From Sphingobium sp. Z007 (GTDB lineage: Bacteria; Pseudomonadota; Alphaproteobacteria; Sphingomonadales; Sphingomonadaceae): DNA of 64,000 nt. This document shows, one piece after another, positions 22,679 through 32,577 of this stretch. A program made the translations under genes and the position numbers. Numbering within the stretch: the first letter of the stretch is position 1; each line of letters starts with the position of its first letter. Where the stretch lies: the NCBI RefSeq assembly GCF_900013425.1, contig NZ_FBXK01000003.1, positions 1 to 64,000 of the forward strand, read 5' to 3'. Below the pieces are notes generated by a model, which worked only from the letters and a program-made list of their open reading frames with translations, searched no databases and was not told the DNA's origin.

Positions 22679-23632
22679 TCACGCAGCGTGGGCGAGGGTG
22701 CCGACGACATCGCTCGTCAAGCCGTCGGCTTGCTCGACGGCTGCTTCCTCGCTGAAGGACAACAGATAGTTGAAGGCCTGTTCGGCCTTGGAGGCGGCAT
22801 GGATGATAGCGGTCTTGTCACCCTTGAGGATGCTCAACCAATGCCCGACATAGCTGGCGTGACTGTCGTGAAGTTCGTTTGGAAGGCCAAGATGCGCGCA
22901 AATGAGGCCGCTGCCGATCTCGGCCACCAGTTCTTCGAAACTATAGGCATTGTCGCCGAACCGTTTGCCGAAGGTACGCGCCAGCCGACTCGCGCTGCCT
23001 GACCAATGGGTGGTTTCGTGGCCTCGGACCGAAGCGTAATGATCCATCGTTCGGAACGTGCGGGGCGGCGGCATTTGGATGTAGTCAAATGTCGGGCTGA
23101 AATAGGCCCGGTCGCCCCCGTGCCGAACGTCCGCAGGGATGGCAGCGAAGAAGCGGTCGATCGCATCTTGATGGACCGAAGCGTCGATCGGCGCCGGCTC
23201 CTGCACCGACGGATAGAAATACGCCGGGAGGCCATCGACCTGGTCGGCATTGAACACGATGTAGTGGCGCAGGAAGCGGATGCTCCGCTCCTTTTCAGCA
23301 CCGGTAATCGGGTTCGACTCCGTTTTCTTGAAGCTCGAATAATAGACGGAGAGCGAGCCTTGCTCGCTGCGGCGCACATGGCCACCGAGTGCCTCGGCCT
23401 GGCGAAACGTCATCCAGTAGCGCGAGCGGTAGCCCTGCGCGTCGGCGATGGCCCAGAGGTAGAAGGTGTTGATGCCGGTGTACGGCGTGCCGCAATGCCG
23501 CAGCGGGCGGCTACCGCCACCCTCTGAGCGCCAGGGCCGACTCCAGGGGGGTACTCCTTCTTCGAGTTTGCGGATGATGAGATTGGTGATCTCGGCCGCG
23601 ACGTCGCGGCTCGGCCTGGTTTTGGCGGACAT
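22679..23632 (-). CDS. ardC: ArdC-family antirestriction protein (zincin-like)
   Basis: 317 residues. N-terminal ssDNA-binding domain (about 1-135; VPPWSRPWRSEG, YTGINTFYLW) and C-terminal zincin-like domain with HETTH (205-209) and a downstream EELVAEIG that can supply the third ligand. ArdC proteins protect incoming single-stranded plasmid DNA from host restriction; the peptidase target is unclear. The start MSAKTRPSRDVAAEITNLII at 23632 fits the family. Confidence 0.9.
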   Translation of the reverse strand: MSAKTRPSRDVAAEITNLIIRKLEEGVPPWSRPWRSEGGGSRPLRHCGTPYTGINTFYLWAIADAQGYRSRYWMTFRQAEALGGHVRRSEQGSLSVYYSSFKKTESNPITGAEKERSIRFLRHYIVFNADQVDGLPAYFYPSVQEPAPIDASVHQDAIDRFFAAIPADVRHGGDRAYFSPTFDYIQMPPPRTFRTMDHYASVRGHETTHWSGSASRLARTFGKRFGDNAYSFEELVAEIGSGLICAHLGLPNELHDSHASYVGHWLSILKGDKTAIIHAASKAEQAFNYLLSFSEEAAVEQADGLTSDVVGTLAHAA

Positions 23633-23762
23633 GACAAGTGCTCCGGAAAGCGGGCAAAGACCTGCCGCCGACACCCGGAAGTGCCGGCGGCGAGGTGCCC
23701 AGGAGGGGGTGCTGGGTAGTGTAGATCGGCAGCGCGTGCTGGCGACCAAGTGCGCCTGCAGC

Positions 23763-25895
23763 TCAGGCGGTGGCGGGTTCGGTCGCGAGGTTCTCGGTCT
23801 CTCCGGCCACTTCAGGTGTATCGGAGATTGGGCGACCCGCATCGACGCCGCCGACGCCCGCATCGTCGTCATCGATTTCGACGACCTCAAGGGATTCATC
23901 GGAGACAACGCCAGAGAATCGCATCGCGTTTGGCACCCATGCGAGGGCCGCCGCCTTGGTCTCGGGTTCGACGATCGCGTCGCCTGCGAACAGCTTCTGG
24001 CAGCTTTGCGAGATCTCGGTCTTCTTGAGCGAGGCATGGCGGGACGTGAGCGATGGTCCGCCAATGTCGTTCAGCAGGCTGAGGATGCTGCCCTTGTTGA
24101 CCCGGTCGAAGAAGTTCTCCGAGGTCGGCCGCCACCAGCTCGCGACATCGATGTCGAGGATCGAGGCCAATCGGTTCTGCAACGGGATCTGCTCGTTGCT
24201 GATGCCGTGCTTCGCCTGAAGCGACGTTGCCACAATGTAGGCGAGCCAGTTCGCCTTGCTGTCGTCGTCCAGAGCGCGGAATCCCTCGAACCGATCGACT
24301 TCACTCTCATGCTCAGTCCAGGCGGCATCGAGACCTTCATGCGCTTCGGCGAGATAGTCTCGCGCCCGCGATGCCGGCACGTCGCTTGCCGGATCCTGCG
24401 GCCTGCCGGCGCCAACGGTCGTCCCATATTTGACGGCGTTGTCGCTGGATGGGCTCGATGGATGACCGCGCGAGTCGATCATCACGAAAAGCGCGTAATC
24501 GAGAGCGAGCGCCGGCTGAGCCAGGAGCGCAGAAGCGAGAATGTCCCGACGCTGCATCGCCAGTTCGTCATAGAGCCGGGCGCTGAGCGGCTTGCCGCCC
24601 GGCGCCACGGCCTCAGGCCGGTGCTTCGGTTCGCGCGGCTCGCTGTCAGCGATGCGGAAGCGGCTCGTAGAGCGGTCACCGTCTCCGCCTCTGTCCCCGT
24701 CCAGCTGGTCTTCGGCGCCGCGTCCCGTCGGCTCCTCGATGAGGATCTGCTGCTCGCTATAATATTGGGTGTCGAGCCGCATTTCGCCTTGGGGGGTCAG
24801 GAGCAGAAACGCGCCGACGTGCGGCTTCAGTTCGTCAGGCAGAACGGGCGCGCGGTTCTCGATTTCTCCAGCTTCGGCGAGGAGCCGGTCGTCTTCCTGG
24901 TCGAGCAACTTGGAATCATCTTCGGAGAGCGTTTCGTCCTGCATCTCGGCTTCGATTTCGCCGCGGCGCTGCTCGATGTCGTGCAAACGGGCGGCCTGCT
25001 CGTCAGTCAGCGCTGGCGCCTGGAGGATGGCGCGGTAGAGGCCATGTGCGGCATTATGCGCATAATTGCTCGCGATCGGACGGATCCAGGCCAAGGCCAT
25101 TTCCTCGCCGATCCTTTTGGCCTCCCTCTCCATGATCTCGCCGGCCAGACGGTGTGCGATCTCGGGGTTGACCCAGCGGTCGTTGCCGTCGGTGAACAGG
25201 TCGCCATCGATTTTGCCCCCGGCGTCGATATAGCGGGCCTCGCCGACCAGGATGGCGATCGGATCGTTCGCCTTGAGCGTCTCGTTGGCGATGACACGGC
25301 GGATCGTGTCCGCGTTGACGTGGTTGTTCTGATAGCTGTTCCAGACCAGCAGCTGCTTCTCCTGGTTCTCGGTCGAGGCGTAGGCCTTCGCCACGTCGAT
25401 GGTGATCTCGCCCGCGCTCAGCGCCTCGAAAATCGGTTCGGCGAGCGACGCCAGCCGAAGGCGGCCTTCCACGAACCGCCGCGTGACGCCGAAACGCTTG
25501 GCGACGGCATCGATATCGCCGGTCGTGCCGATGAAGTGCTGGAACGCGCGGCATTCCTCGGCCGGCGTCATCTTGAGCTGCTGGAAATTGGTCGCCGTGG
25601 ACGTTTCGGAGAGTGTCGCGTCATCGGCCTGCAGGACCATGACCGGCACGTCGTAATCGTCCGCCCTGATGGTGCCCGCGTCGGCGAGACGCTGGAGCGC
25701 GCGCAGGCGCCGGCCGCCGTCGAACACCTCGAACGTGCCGCGAGGCTTCTTGGCCGGAGTGACGAGGAGGTTCTGAAGGACGCCCCGCGCTTCGATGTCC
25801 GCCGCCATCTGCGGGATCTGCAGCTTCTCCTCGGGGAGACGGCGCACGTTGATCGGCGAGAGCCGCAGCTTGCTGAGTTTCATGGTCTGGATCAC
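23763..25895 (-). CDS. Large ParB/Spo0J-like protein, 710 aa
   Basis: N-terminal ParB core: SPINVRRLPEEKLQIPQMAA, DGGRRLRALQRL and ATNFQQLKMTPAEECRAFQ, followed by a HTH (VAKRFGVTRRFVEGRLRLAS). The remaining ~500 residues are an unusual extension with an acidic coiled segment (about 320-380). The GTG at 25895 is the likely start because AAGGAG lies eight bases upstream. Much longer than partition ParBs and not next to a parA, so a role other than segregation is likely; such proteins are frequent in transfer leading regions. Confidence 0.8.
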   Translation of the reverse strand: MIQTMKLSKLRLSPINVRRLPEEKLQIPQMAADIEARGVLQNLLVTPAKKPRGTFEVFDGGRRLRALQRLADAGTIRADDYDVPVMVLQADDATLSETSTATNFQQLKMTPAEECRAFQHFIGTTGDIDAVAKRFGVTRRFVEGRLRLASLAEPIFEALSAGEITIDVAKAYASTENQEKQLLVWNSYQNNHVNADTIRRVIANETLKANDPIAILVGEARYIDAGGKIDGDLFTDGNDRWVNPEIAHRLAGEIMEREAKRIGEEMALAWIRPIASNYAHNAAHGLYRAILQAPALTDEQAARLHDIEQRRGEIEAEMQDETLSEDDSKLLDQEDDRLLAEAGEIENRAPVLPDELKPHVGAFLLLTPQGEMRLDTQYYSEQQILIEEPTGRGAEDQLDGDRGGDGDRSTSRFRIADSEPREPKHRPEAVAPGGKPLSARLYDELAMQRRDILASALLAQPALALDYALFVMIDSRGHPSSPSSDNAVKYGTTVGAGRPQDPASDVPASRARDYLAEAHEGLDAAWTEHESEVDRFEGFRALDDDSKANWLAYIVATSLQAKHGISNEQIPLQNRLASILDIDVASWWRPTSENFFDRVNKGSILSLLNDIGGPSLTSRHASLKKTEISQSCQKLFAGDAIVEPETKAAALAWVPNAMRFSGVVSDESLEVVEIDDDDAGVGGVDAGRPISDTPEVAGETENLATEPATA

Positions 25896-25937
25896 TGAGG
25901 GAACTCCTTTTGGCATCCGGCACATTCCGGACACCGT

Positions 25938-25960
25938 CCCCGCTCCCCCTCACCTCTTTC
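25938..25960 (-). promoter_or_regulatory. Purine-rich upstream element, copy f
   Basis: Minus-strand GAAAGAGGTGAGGGGGAGCG lies in this interval, 43-65 bases upstream of the large ParB-like gene. Confidence 0.45.
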
Positions 25961-26004
25961 CCAAGGCGCCTCGGGTCGTTTGCCGAAGGTTCGCATCTGG
26001 CCGA

Positions 26005-27621
26005 TCAGCTGCTGCCGAGCAGGATGCGATCGAGCGTCTCCGCGGCCGTCGGGACGGCCAGGAAAACGCGGGTCTTGTATTGGATCACTTCCGTGAAGCA
26101 CCCGACGGACTTGAGCCATGCCAGCTGCTGTGCTGGCGCGCCGACCAGTTCGATGCGTTGGCTCCCATTCACCAGTGCCCGTCTGATCGTCATCGGGAAC
26201 GGGCGGGAGAGATCGACGCTTCGACCGGAGAAGGCCGCTTTGATGATATCGGTCGGCGGGAGATTCTCGGCGCGGTCGATTCCAAGCTTGGTGAAGAGCT
26301 GGACGATATGCTCGTCGAACACGAGTCGACCCAGCCAGCTATTGCCGTCCTTGTCGGCGATACGGTTGACCACGAGGTGATCGCTGGGAAGCGCCGACCA
26401 GATCGGCAGCAGCAAGCCTGTCGCAAGCCGGATGGTCTCGGTATCGACCTTGTTCGCGGCCTCGTCAGCTTCCTCGAGCCATTTGGCGGAAAAGGCGTCC
26501 CGATCGATCCGGGTCCAGGCGCTCTCGTAGAGATCCTCCTCGCGCATATATTCGCGCCGGGTGGGCCGCATCAGCTCGATACGCGGGATCGGCGTGCCTT
26601 CCTTCTCCTCCATGAGTGCCCGCGCCCGCGTCTGCAGCGCGACCATACCGGACTTGCCGTTTATGAGGAATTCGGCGGTCGCATCGGCGTCGGCGATATG
26701 GAGGATGCGAGCGAGGGAGACGGGCACGCGCCGCTGTTCGATCTCGATTGTCAGCAGATGCGAGGTGGCGCCGCTGACCGGATCGGTTCGCAGCAGCGTG
26801 TCGTCGATAAGCCTAGCCTTGTCGACCAGGATCGTCTCGACGCCGACATCGAGCCGTCCGGCTTCACGCGCCGCCGATACCCGGGTTTCCACCAACGACA
26901 GGAACTCGTCGAAGATCTTGTTCTGCAGGCCGATGGGCAAAGCGAGGATGCGGTTGAGCCAGCGCTGGATCGGCGGCAGCTCCTCCTTCATCACGCCGTC
27001 TTTTTCACAAAGTTCGAGGCCGGTCCGGCGTTCGAAATCGGCGTGGGAGACACTGTTGAGCTTGCCGCCTACGAGCAGGTGGAACCAGCTGACCAGCGCC
27101 GCGCAGGCATATTCGCTTTCGAGATTGTCCGCCGGGTCGAACAGATTCTGCCCGCCGGTCTGGCGCTGCCCCCGTGTGAGCGCGCCCAGGCTGTCGAGAC
27201 GCCGCGCGATGGTGCTGGTGAAGCGGAGTTCGCCCTTGCAGTCGGTCGTGACCGGACGAAAGAGCGGCGTGCTGGCCTGGTGGGTCCGATGGGTACGGCC
27301 AAGGCCCTGGATCGCCCGATCGGCGCGCCAGCCTGGTTCGAGCAGCAGATGGACGCGCTGTTCCTGGTTCATGGCGTCCCGGGAGGCATGGTAGGATCGC
27401 CCCGTTCCGCCGGCGTCAGAGAAGATGAGCATGCGCTTGCGGCCTGCCATGAAGGCGGCCGCCTCGGCCTGACTGGTGCGAGTCGAGCGGGTCTCGAGCT
27501 TCTGCCGGCCATCGCCGGTAGAGATGAGCCGCTTGGTCCGCCCGGTCACCTCGGAGACGTGATCATGCCCGAAGTGTTGAGGAGGCCGTCGAGGGCCGAC
27601 ATGATCGGCGGAAGCGCGCAA
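26005..27621 (-). pseudogene. Strawberry-notch gene, 3' part (helicase C-terminal half)
   Basis: Open frame encoding the second half of a strawberry-notch-type SNF2-like helicase: FSDAGGTGRSYHA, then LLEPGWRADRAIQGLGRTHR, the motif VI region, and TSTIARRLDSLGALTRGQRQ. It follows the middle fragment in another frame. Similarity is continuous across the junction near 27570-27580, where one base is missing, so this is the tail of a single ancestral gene, not a separate gene. Sequencing error or programmed slippage cannot be excluded. Confidence 0.8.
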
Positions 27622-29788
27622 AGCTGTTCGATGAGATAGTAGCGAGCAGCTTCCGCTTCGGGATTGTAGACCGGGTTTCCGGCGTCGTCCTCCATGGGCG
27701 CGGAGCGCTGCGTGCCGGTATCGTCGGTGTAGACGCGCATCTGACGTGTTGGGAACGCGCGCTCGAGGTAGTCTATAACATATTCCCTCGGTGAGAGATC
27801 AATCTCGAGGTCGGCACGCTCGTCGGGGCTGAGCGCGCCAAGGCGGCGGTCGAGGATGGATTCGGCGGTGGTGACGAGCTGCATCACGACGGACTGGCCA
27901 CCATCGAGGTGCTGTTGCGCGGCAGCGATCACCGTCGGCAACTTCATCGACAACAGGACCTGGCCGAAGAAACGCTGCTTGGTCGATTCGAACCGCGATC
28001 GTGCCGCAGCCTTGGCGCCGCTGTTGAGCGTCGCGTTCTCCATGCCGTCGACCACAGCCGTCAGCTCGAGGGCCTTCTCCATGTTCTGATGGATGATTTG
28101 CCAGGCATCGGCGTAGGTATCGTAGATCTCGATTTGAGCGGGAGTCAGCTCATGCTTGAGAACGTCATATTCGACCCCGGCGAAGCTGAGGGCTCGCGCC
28201 ATGTAGAGGCCGGTCGCCTTGAGATCGCGGGCCACCAATTCCATCGCGGCAATGCCGCCCTGGCGGATGCTGCTGATGAACTGCTCGCGATCGGCAAAGG
28301 CCGTTTCCGGTCCCCAGAGGCCCAAGCGGACAGCATAGGCCAGGTTGTTGACATCGGACGCGCCGGTTGCAGACGCATAGAGAACGCGCGCGCCGGGCAA
28401 CTGGTTCTGGAGGAGAACGCCGCAGATCCCCTGTTGCGAACCTTCCTTGGCGCCGAGAGCCCCCTCCCCGCCCGCGACACCGCCCATCTCATGCGCTTCG
28501 TCAAACGCGATAACGCCGTCGAAATCCGAGCGTGCCCAATCGGTGATCTGCTTCAGGCGGCTGTGGTCGCCCCGCATCGAGCGCATCGTGGGATAGGTGA
28601 CGAGAAGCACGCCCTGGTCGAGCTTGATCGGCTCGTCGATCTTCCAGTTGGATATGGGCTGCACGTCACCGCTCAGACCACCGAGCGCGGTCCAGTCGCG
28701 GCGTGCGTCTTCGAGAAGCGGTGCGTTCTTGGTCACCCAGATGTTGCGGCGACGGCCCTGCAGCCAGTTGTCGAGGATGCAGGCGGCAATCTGGCGGCCC
28801 TTGCCAGCGCCGGTTCCATCCCCAAGAAAGAACCCCTTACGATAGACAGCGCCGTCCTCGGCCAGGGTGAGGCCGACGCCTTCCTTGTTGGGGTTGAACC
28901 GTCCGGGGATGAGCTGGGACCAGGCATGGCCGGCGTAGACCACGGTCTCAAGCTGCGAGGACGAGAGCAACCGCTCGGCAACCGTGCGTTCGGGCAGGTA
29001 TGGGAGATAGTCCGGGATCGGCGCCGGGATCGATCCCATAGCGACCGATTCCACCAGGGCGGTCGGGTGCTCGCCGGCCTTGTCGAATATGATCCGGCTC
29101 GGCCGGTAGGGGAGATAGACGCCGGTCTGCTCAAGCAGCGGCGCCGGGGTGTCGAGCTTTGCGTAGTGTACGGGCAAGACGTCGTTGCGAACCGGCGCGT
29201 GATAGGGTCTGGGCTCCGGTCGGCTGCTTTTGACGGCGCGGAACATCGAGATGGCGCCGGCACGCTTGGGAGTGGCCGTCGGCGGATCGGCGCGCGCTAG
29301 CGCGCGCTCATGGATGGAGATCGCCTCGAGCAGTTCGGTGACCGACGAACGCTGGATCGTCGCGGGCAGCGACCGGCCAGGGAGCTTATCGATGACGAAC
29401 AGTCGGAGGGCGATCGATGTGCCATGCTTGAGATAGCATTTCTCGAGGCGGATCGAGGTCCTGACGGTGACGTCGCGCAGAACCGTCTCATATTGGTCGC
29501 GCATCCTAGCGCTCGGGCCGAACCAGTCGGGCATGATCGCAACGAGACGTCCGCCCGGGCGAAGGCGCCGAAGCGCTGCCTGGAGATGACGGACCGCCGC
29601 ATAGTCATCCGCGCCTCGGCCGAGCGAGCGCGAGAATGGCGGGTTCATGATGATGAGGGTTGGGCGAATGGCACTGCCGAGCGTGGAATTGATCGTCGCG
29701 CCGTCGTGCCCGGTGATCACTGCGTCGGGGAATACGTCGGTCAGGCGGCCGCGGCGAACGGGATCGAGCTCGTTGAGGTGGAGCGCGG
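27546..29788 (-). pseudogene. Strawberry-notch gene, middle part (methyltransferase end and helicase N-half)
   Basis: Frame running from the IS junction. It begins with the rest of a class I methyltransferase (IIMNPPFSRS, the NPPF catalytic motif), then the helicase N-half with FFLGDGTGAGKGRQIAACIL (motif I) and FDEAHEMGG (motif II, DEAH). No native start remains because the insertion element separates it from the first ~148 codons. Strawberry-notch proteins of about 1400 residues occur on many plasmids and phages; their activity is not established. Confidence 0.85.
29783..29788. repeat. Target-site duplication, left copy (GCGCGG)
   Basis: Six-base direct repeat flanking the IS21-family element; the other copy is at 32578-32583. 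Rejoining the gene at this repeat restores the strawberry-notch reading frame. Confidence 0.75.
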
Positions 29789-29845
29789 TGCGCGGCGACA
29801 ACTACGATGGCCGGTTGAGCGGCGACTATGATGGCCGGTAGGATC

Positions 29846-29906
29846 GGTTGTCTGGTCTGATCGTAGGGAGGGGCGCAGCCCCGACCGGAGAGCGGACCAG
29901 ACAACC
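29846..29906 (+). other. Long stem-loop upstream of istA
   Basis: Outer arms GGTTGTCTGGTC (29846-29857) and GACCAGACAACC (29895-29906), with an inner hairpin GGGGC/GCCCC (29870-29882). It lies about 100 bases before istA. It may limit read-through from flanking promoters or control istA expression. Confidence 0.5.
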
Positions 29907-30003
29907 GGTGGCGATCTTTTTCCCCTTCTTTCGGGGGGCAGATCGGGGCTGTGGCGGGCGGTGGTATCGGAACACTCATCGAACAACGAGCGATGGGTTT
30001 GCG

Positions 30004-31509
30004 ATGCCGGGCCACCACATTTCCGATCAGCAGGTATTTCTCTTCATGACCCATCGTCGCCAACACACCCAGGCCGTCGCGGCTGCCAAGGCCGGTATCA
30101 GCGAACGCAGCGCACGCCGGATCGAGAACGATCCGCAGCTTCCGTCCCAGAAGAAGAAGGAGCGCCACTGGCGCACCCGCGCCGATCCGCTCGAGCCATT
30201 CTGGCCACGTATAGAGGAGTTGCTCCAGATCGACGGTATCATTGCCGTCACGGTCTTCGAGACGCTCCAGGACGAGTTCGGCGAGGATGCTGTTCCCGAT
30301 GCGATACGACGAACACTGGAACGCCGGATCGCCCGCTGGCGGGCACTGCACGGCGGCGAGAAGGAGATCTTCTTCCCGCAGCATCATGAGCCCGGTCGGC
30401 AGGGCCTGTCGGATTTCACGGTATGCGACAGTCTCAAGGTCACTGTTGCCGGCGAGACCCTGGCCTATCGCCTCTACCACTTCCGCTTGGCGGCGAGTGG
30501 CTGGGAGCATGCGGCTGTCGTGCTGGGCGGGGAGAGCTTTGCCGCCCTTTCGGAGCACCTGCAGGATGCGTTGTGGAAGCTGGGCGGTGCGCCGGCCGAA
30601 CACCGCAGCGATTCCCTGTCAGCCGCCTACAAAAACCTCAACGCCGATGCGCAGCGGGATTTCACCCGAAGCTATGACGAGCTGTGTCGTCATTACGGCA
30701 TGCTTGCTACCCGCAACAACCGCGGCGAGGCGCACGAGAACGGATCGATCGAAGGTCCCCATGCCCATCTCAAGCGACGGCTCGATCAGGCCTTACGCCG
30801 GCGGGGCAGCCGCGATTTCGTCAGCATCGAGGCCTGGCGCGAGTTCGTTGAGGCGCAGGTCGCCAGACAGAACCGGCGACATGCTGCGCGCATCGATGCA
30901 GAACGCAGGGTACTCAAGGCGCTGCCCGCAAGGCGAACCACCGATTTCGCCATGGTCACCGTCGATGTCACCCGCAACGGCACCGTCGCCATCGATCGGG
31001 TTACCTATTCGGTGCCTTCCCGCCTCGTCGGACGGCGCCTCAACGCGCATCTCTTTGACGATCGCATCGAGCTCTTCCTCGGTCCGGACAGGGTAATGTC
31101 CACGCCGCGTGTGCGGATCAGTCATCCCCACCGGGGGCATAGCATCGATTTCCGGCACATGATCGGTAACCTGCGCCGCAAGCCCGGTGCACTGCGCAAC
31201 CTCGTCTACCGCGAAGCCCTCTTCCCCGATCACGCCTACCGGCGGGCCTGGCAAGCCTTCGATGCCCAACTCGATGGACGGCAGGCCTGCCGCGATGCCG
31301 TCGCGCTGCTCGATATCGCCGCCAGGGGCGACTGTGTCGACGTGCTGGCCCGGCGGATCGATGAGGCTCTCGACAGCGGGCGCTTGCCCGATGTCGATGC
31401 GCTCAGGGACGAGTTCCTGCCAACCGCAAGATCGCAGCGCGATGTCGCTATCCCGCCACCCGATCTGCACAGCTACAACAGCCTGATCGCCAGCGGGGAG
31501 GTGCACTGA
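30004..31509 (+). CDS. istA: IS21-family transposase IstA
   Basis: 501 residues. N-terminal HTH (SDQQVFLFMTHRRQHTQAVA, ISERSARRIE), then the integrase-like DDE core with DFTVCDSLKVT, HRSDSLSAAY and AHENGSIEGPHAHLK as the D, D and E regions, and a C-terminal beta domain (VDVTRNGTVAIDRVTYSVPS). The ATG at 30004 was preferred over an in-frame upstream extension that runs through the stem-loop. Appears intact. Confidence 0.9.
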   Translation: MPGHHISDQQVFLFMTHRRQHTQAVAAAKAGISERSARRIENDPQLPSQKKKERHWRTRADPLEPFWPRIEELLQIDGIIAVTVFETLQDEFGEDAVPDAIRRTLERRIARWRALHGGEKEIFFPQHHEPGRQGLSDFTVCDSLKVTVAGETLAYRLYHFRLAASGWEHAAVVLGGESFAALSEHLQDALWKLGGAPAEHRSDSLSAAYKNLNADAQRDFTRSYDELCRHYGMLATRNNRGEAHENGSIEGPHAHLKRRLDQALRRRGSRDFVSIEAWREFVEAQVARQNRRHAARIDAERRVLKALPARRTTDFAMVTVDVTRNGTVAIDRVTYSVPSRLVGRRLNAHLFDDRIELFLGPDRVMSTPRVRISHPHRGHSIDFRHMIGNLRRKPGALRNLVYREALFPDHAYRRAWQAFDAQLDGRQACRDAVALLDIAARGDCVDVLARRIDEALDSGRLPDVDALRDEFLPTARSQRDVAIPPPDLHSYNSLIASGEVH

Positions 31510-32318
31510 TGACCCGCACCAAGGATCAGGCCGCCGCCGTACTGCCTACCCTGCTGAAGGCCTTGCGCCTGCCGAGCATCAACCGCAACTGGAAGCACCT
31601 CACCGACACCGCCGATCGCGATGGCTGGCCGGCCGCCAACCTGCTGGCCTCGCTTCTCGAGATCGAGATGGCTGATCGCTCCTCCCGGCGCATCCAGCGC
31701 CATCGCGACCAGTCCGGCTTGCCCGCAGGCAAGACCTTCGCCACCTTCGATTTCGACGCCGCCCCCGGCATCCGCAAACCGCACCTCTTGTCCCTCGCCG
31801 CCGGTGACGACTGGATCGAGAACGGCGGCAACCTGCTGCTGTTCGGCCAGAGCGGGACCGGCAAGACGCACGCAGTTGCCGCCATTGGCCATGCCCTCAT
31901 CGACACGGGGCGGCGCGTCCTGTTCTGCTCCACCACCGACATGGTCCAGAAGCTCCAGTCCGCGCGCCGCGACCTCAGCTTGCCCGCCATGCTCGACAAG
32001 CTCGACAAGTTCGATCTCATCGTGCTCGACGATCTGTCCTACGTCCGCAAGGACCAGGTCGAAACCAGCGCCTTGTTCGAGCTCATCGCCCACCGCTACG
32101 AACGCCACTCGCTCGCCATTACCGCCAACCAGCCATTTTCGGCATGGGACAACGTCTTCCCTGATCCCGCCATGGCTGTCGCCGCGATCGACCGCCTCGT
32201 GCACCACTCGACCATCATCGAGATGAACGGCGAAAGCTACCGCAAGCGTTCCGCCGTCGCCCGCATCAACGCCGGCGATTACGACCCGCCCAATGGCGCC
32301 CCGGACCGGCCATCATAA
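31509..32318 (+). CDS. istB: IS21-family helper ATPase IstB
   Basis: 269 residues. DnaC/DnaA-like AAA+ ATPase: FGQSGTGKTHAVAAIG (Walker A) and LIVLDDLSYVRKD (Walker B), then YERHSLAITANQPFSAWDNV (sensor I region). It directs IstA to target DNA. Starts within the istA stop (TGATG). Appears intact. Confidence 0.9.
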   Translation: MTRTKDQAAAVLPTLLKALRLPSINRNWKHLTDTADRDGWPAANLLASLLEIEMADRSSRRIQRHRDQSGLPAGKTFATFDFDAAPGIRKPHLLSLAAGDDWIENGGNLLLFGQSGTGKTHAVAAIGHALIDTGRRVLFCSTTDMVQKLQSARRDLSLPAMLDKLDKFDLIVLDDLSYVRKDQVETSALFELIAHRYERHSLAITANQPFSAWDNVFPDPAMAVAAIDRLVHHSTIIEMNGESYRKRSAVARINAGDYDPPNGAPDRPS

Positions 32319-32577
32319 TTGTCGCTGGCTTCGCGCTCGGGAGCACCCTTGCTGAGGCAACGGGTAATTGTCGCCAGCGGCAATTACATGCCAACCATCC
32401 CATGCGCTTCAAACCCTCGCTTCCGGCCAGCGCCAGCGACAATTACCCAGCGTCGTAATTGTCGCTCGACGGTTGCTCCTCGCAACAGCAAATGGTAGCC
32501 AGAATTCACCAACCGGCGCGGCCACCTATCGGCCATCAAAATTGACGCCGACCGGACTCCGTAATCGTCGCGCTACA
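32319..32577 (+). repeat. Multiple terminal repeats at the right end of the IS21 element
   Basis: Non-coding 259 bp with several copies, in both orientations, of a (G)TAATTGTCGC-type word (near 32317, 32365, 32430, 32456 and 32561). These are the IstA-binding repeats typical of IS21-family ends. Confidence 0.6.

Larger units (their letters stand above)
29789..32577 (+). mobile_element. IS21-family insertion sequence in the strawberry-notch gene
   Basis: 2789 bp bounded by TG...CA ends. The left end TGCGCGGCGACAACTACGAT and the reverse complement of the right end TGTAGCGCGACGATTACGGA are imperfect inverted repeats. It carries istA and istB with a TGATG overlap and repeated internal copies of the terminal sequence near both ends, all as in IS21. 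Flanked by a 6-bp duplication, so it is a recent, clean insertion. Confidence 0.9.

Noticed and set aside
23466..25898. 810-codon plus-strand open frame
   Set aside because: Antisense to the large ParB-like gene. It has no family pattern and arises from high GC at third positions of the real gene.
25795..27639. 614-codon plus-strand open frame
   Set aside because: Antisense to the strawberry-notch 3' part; no ribosome-binding site and low-complexity composition.
27909..29300. 463-codon plus-strand open frame
   Set aside because: Antisense to the helicase half, which has clear motifs; this frame has none.
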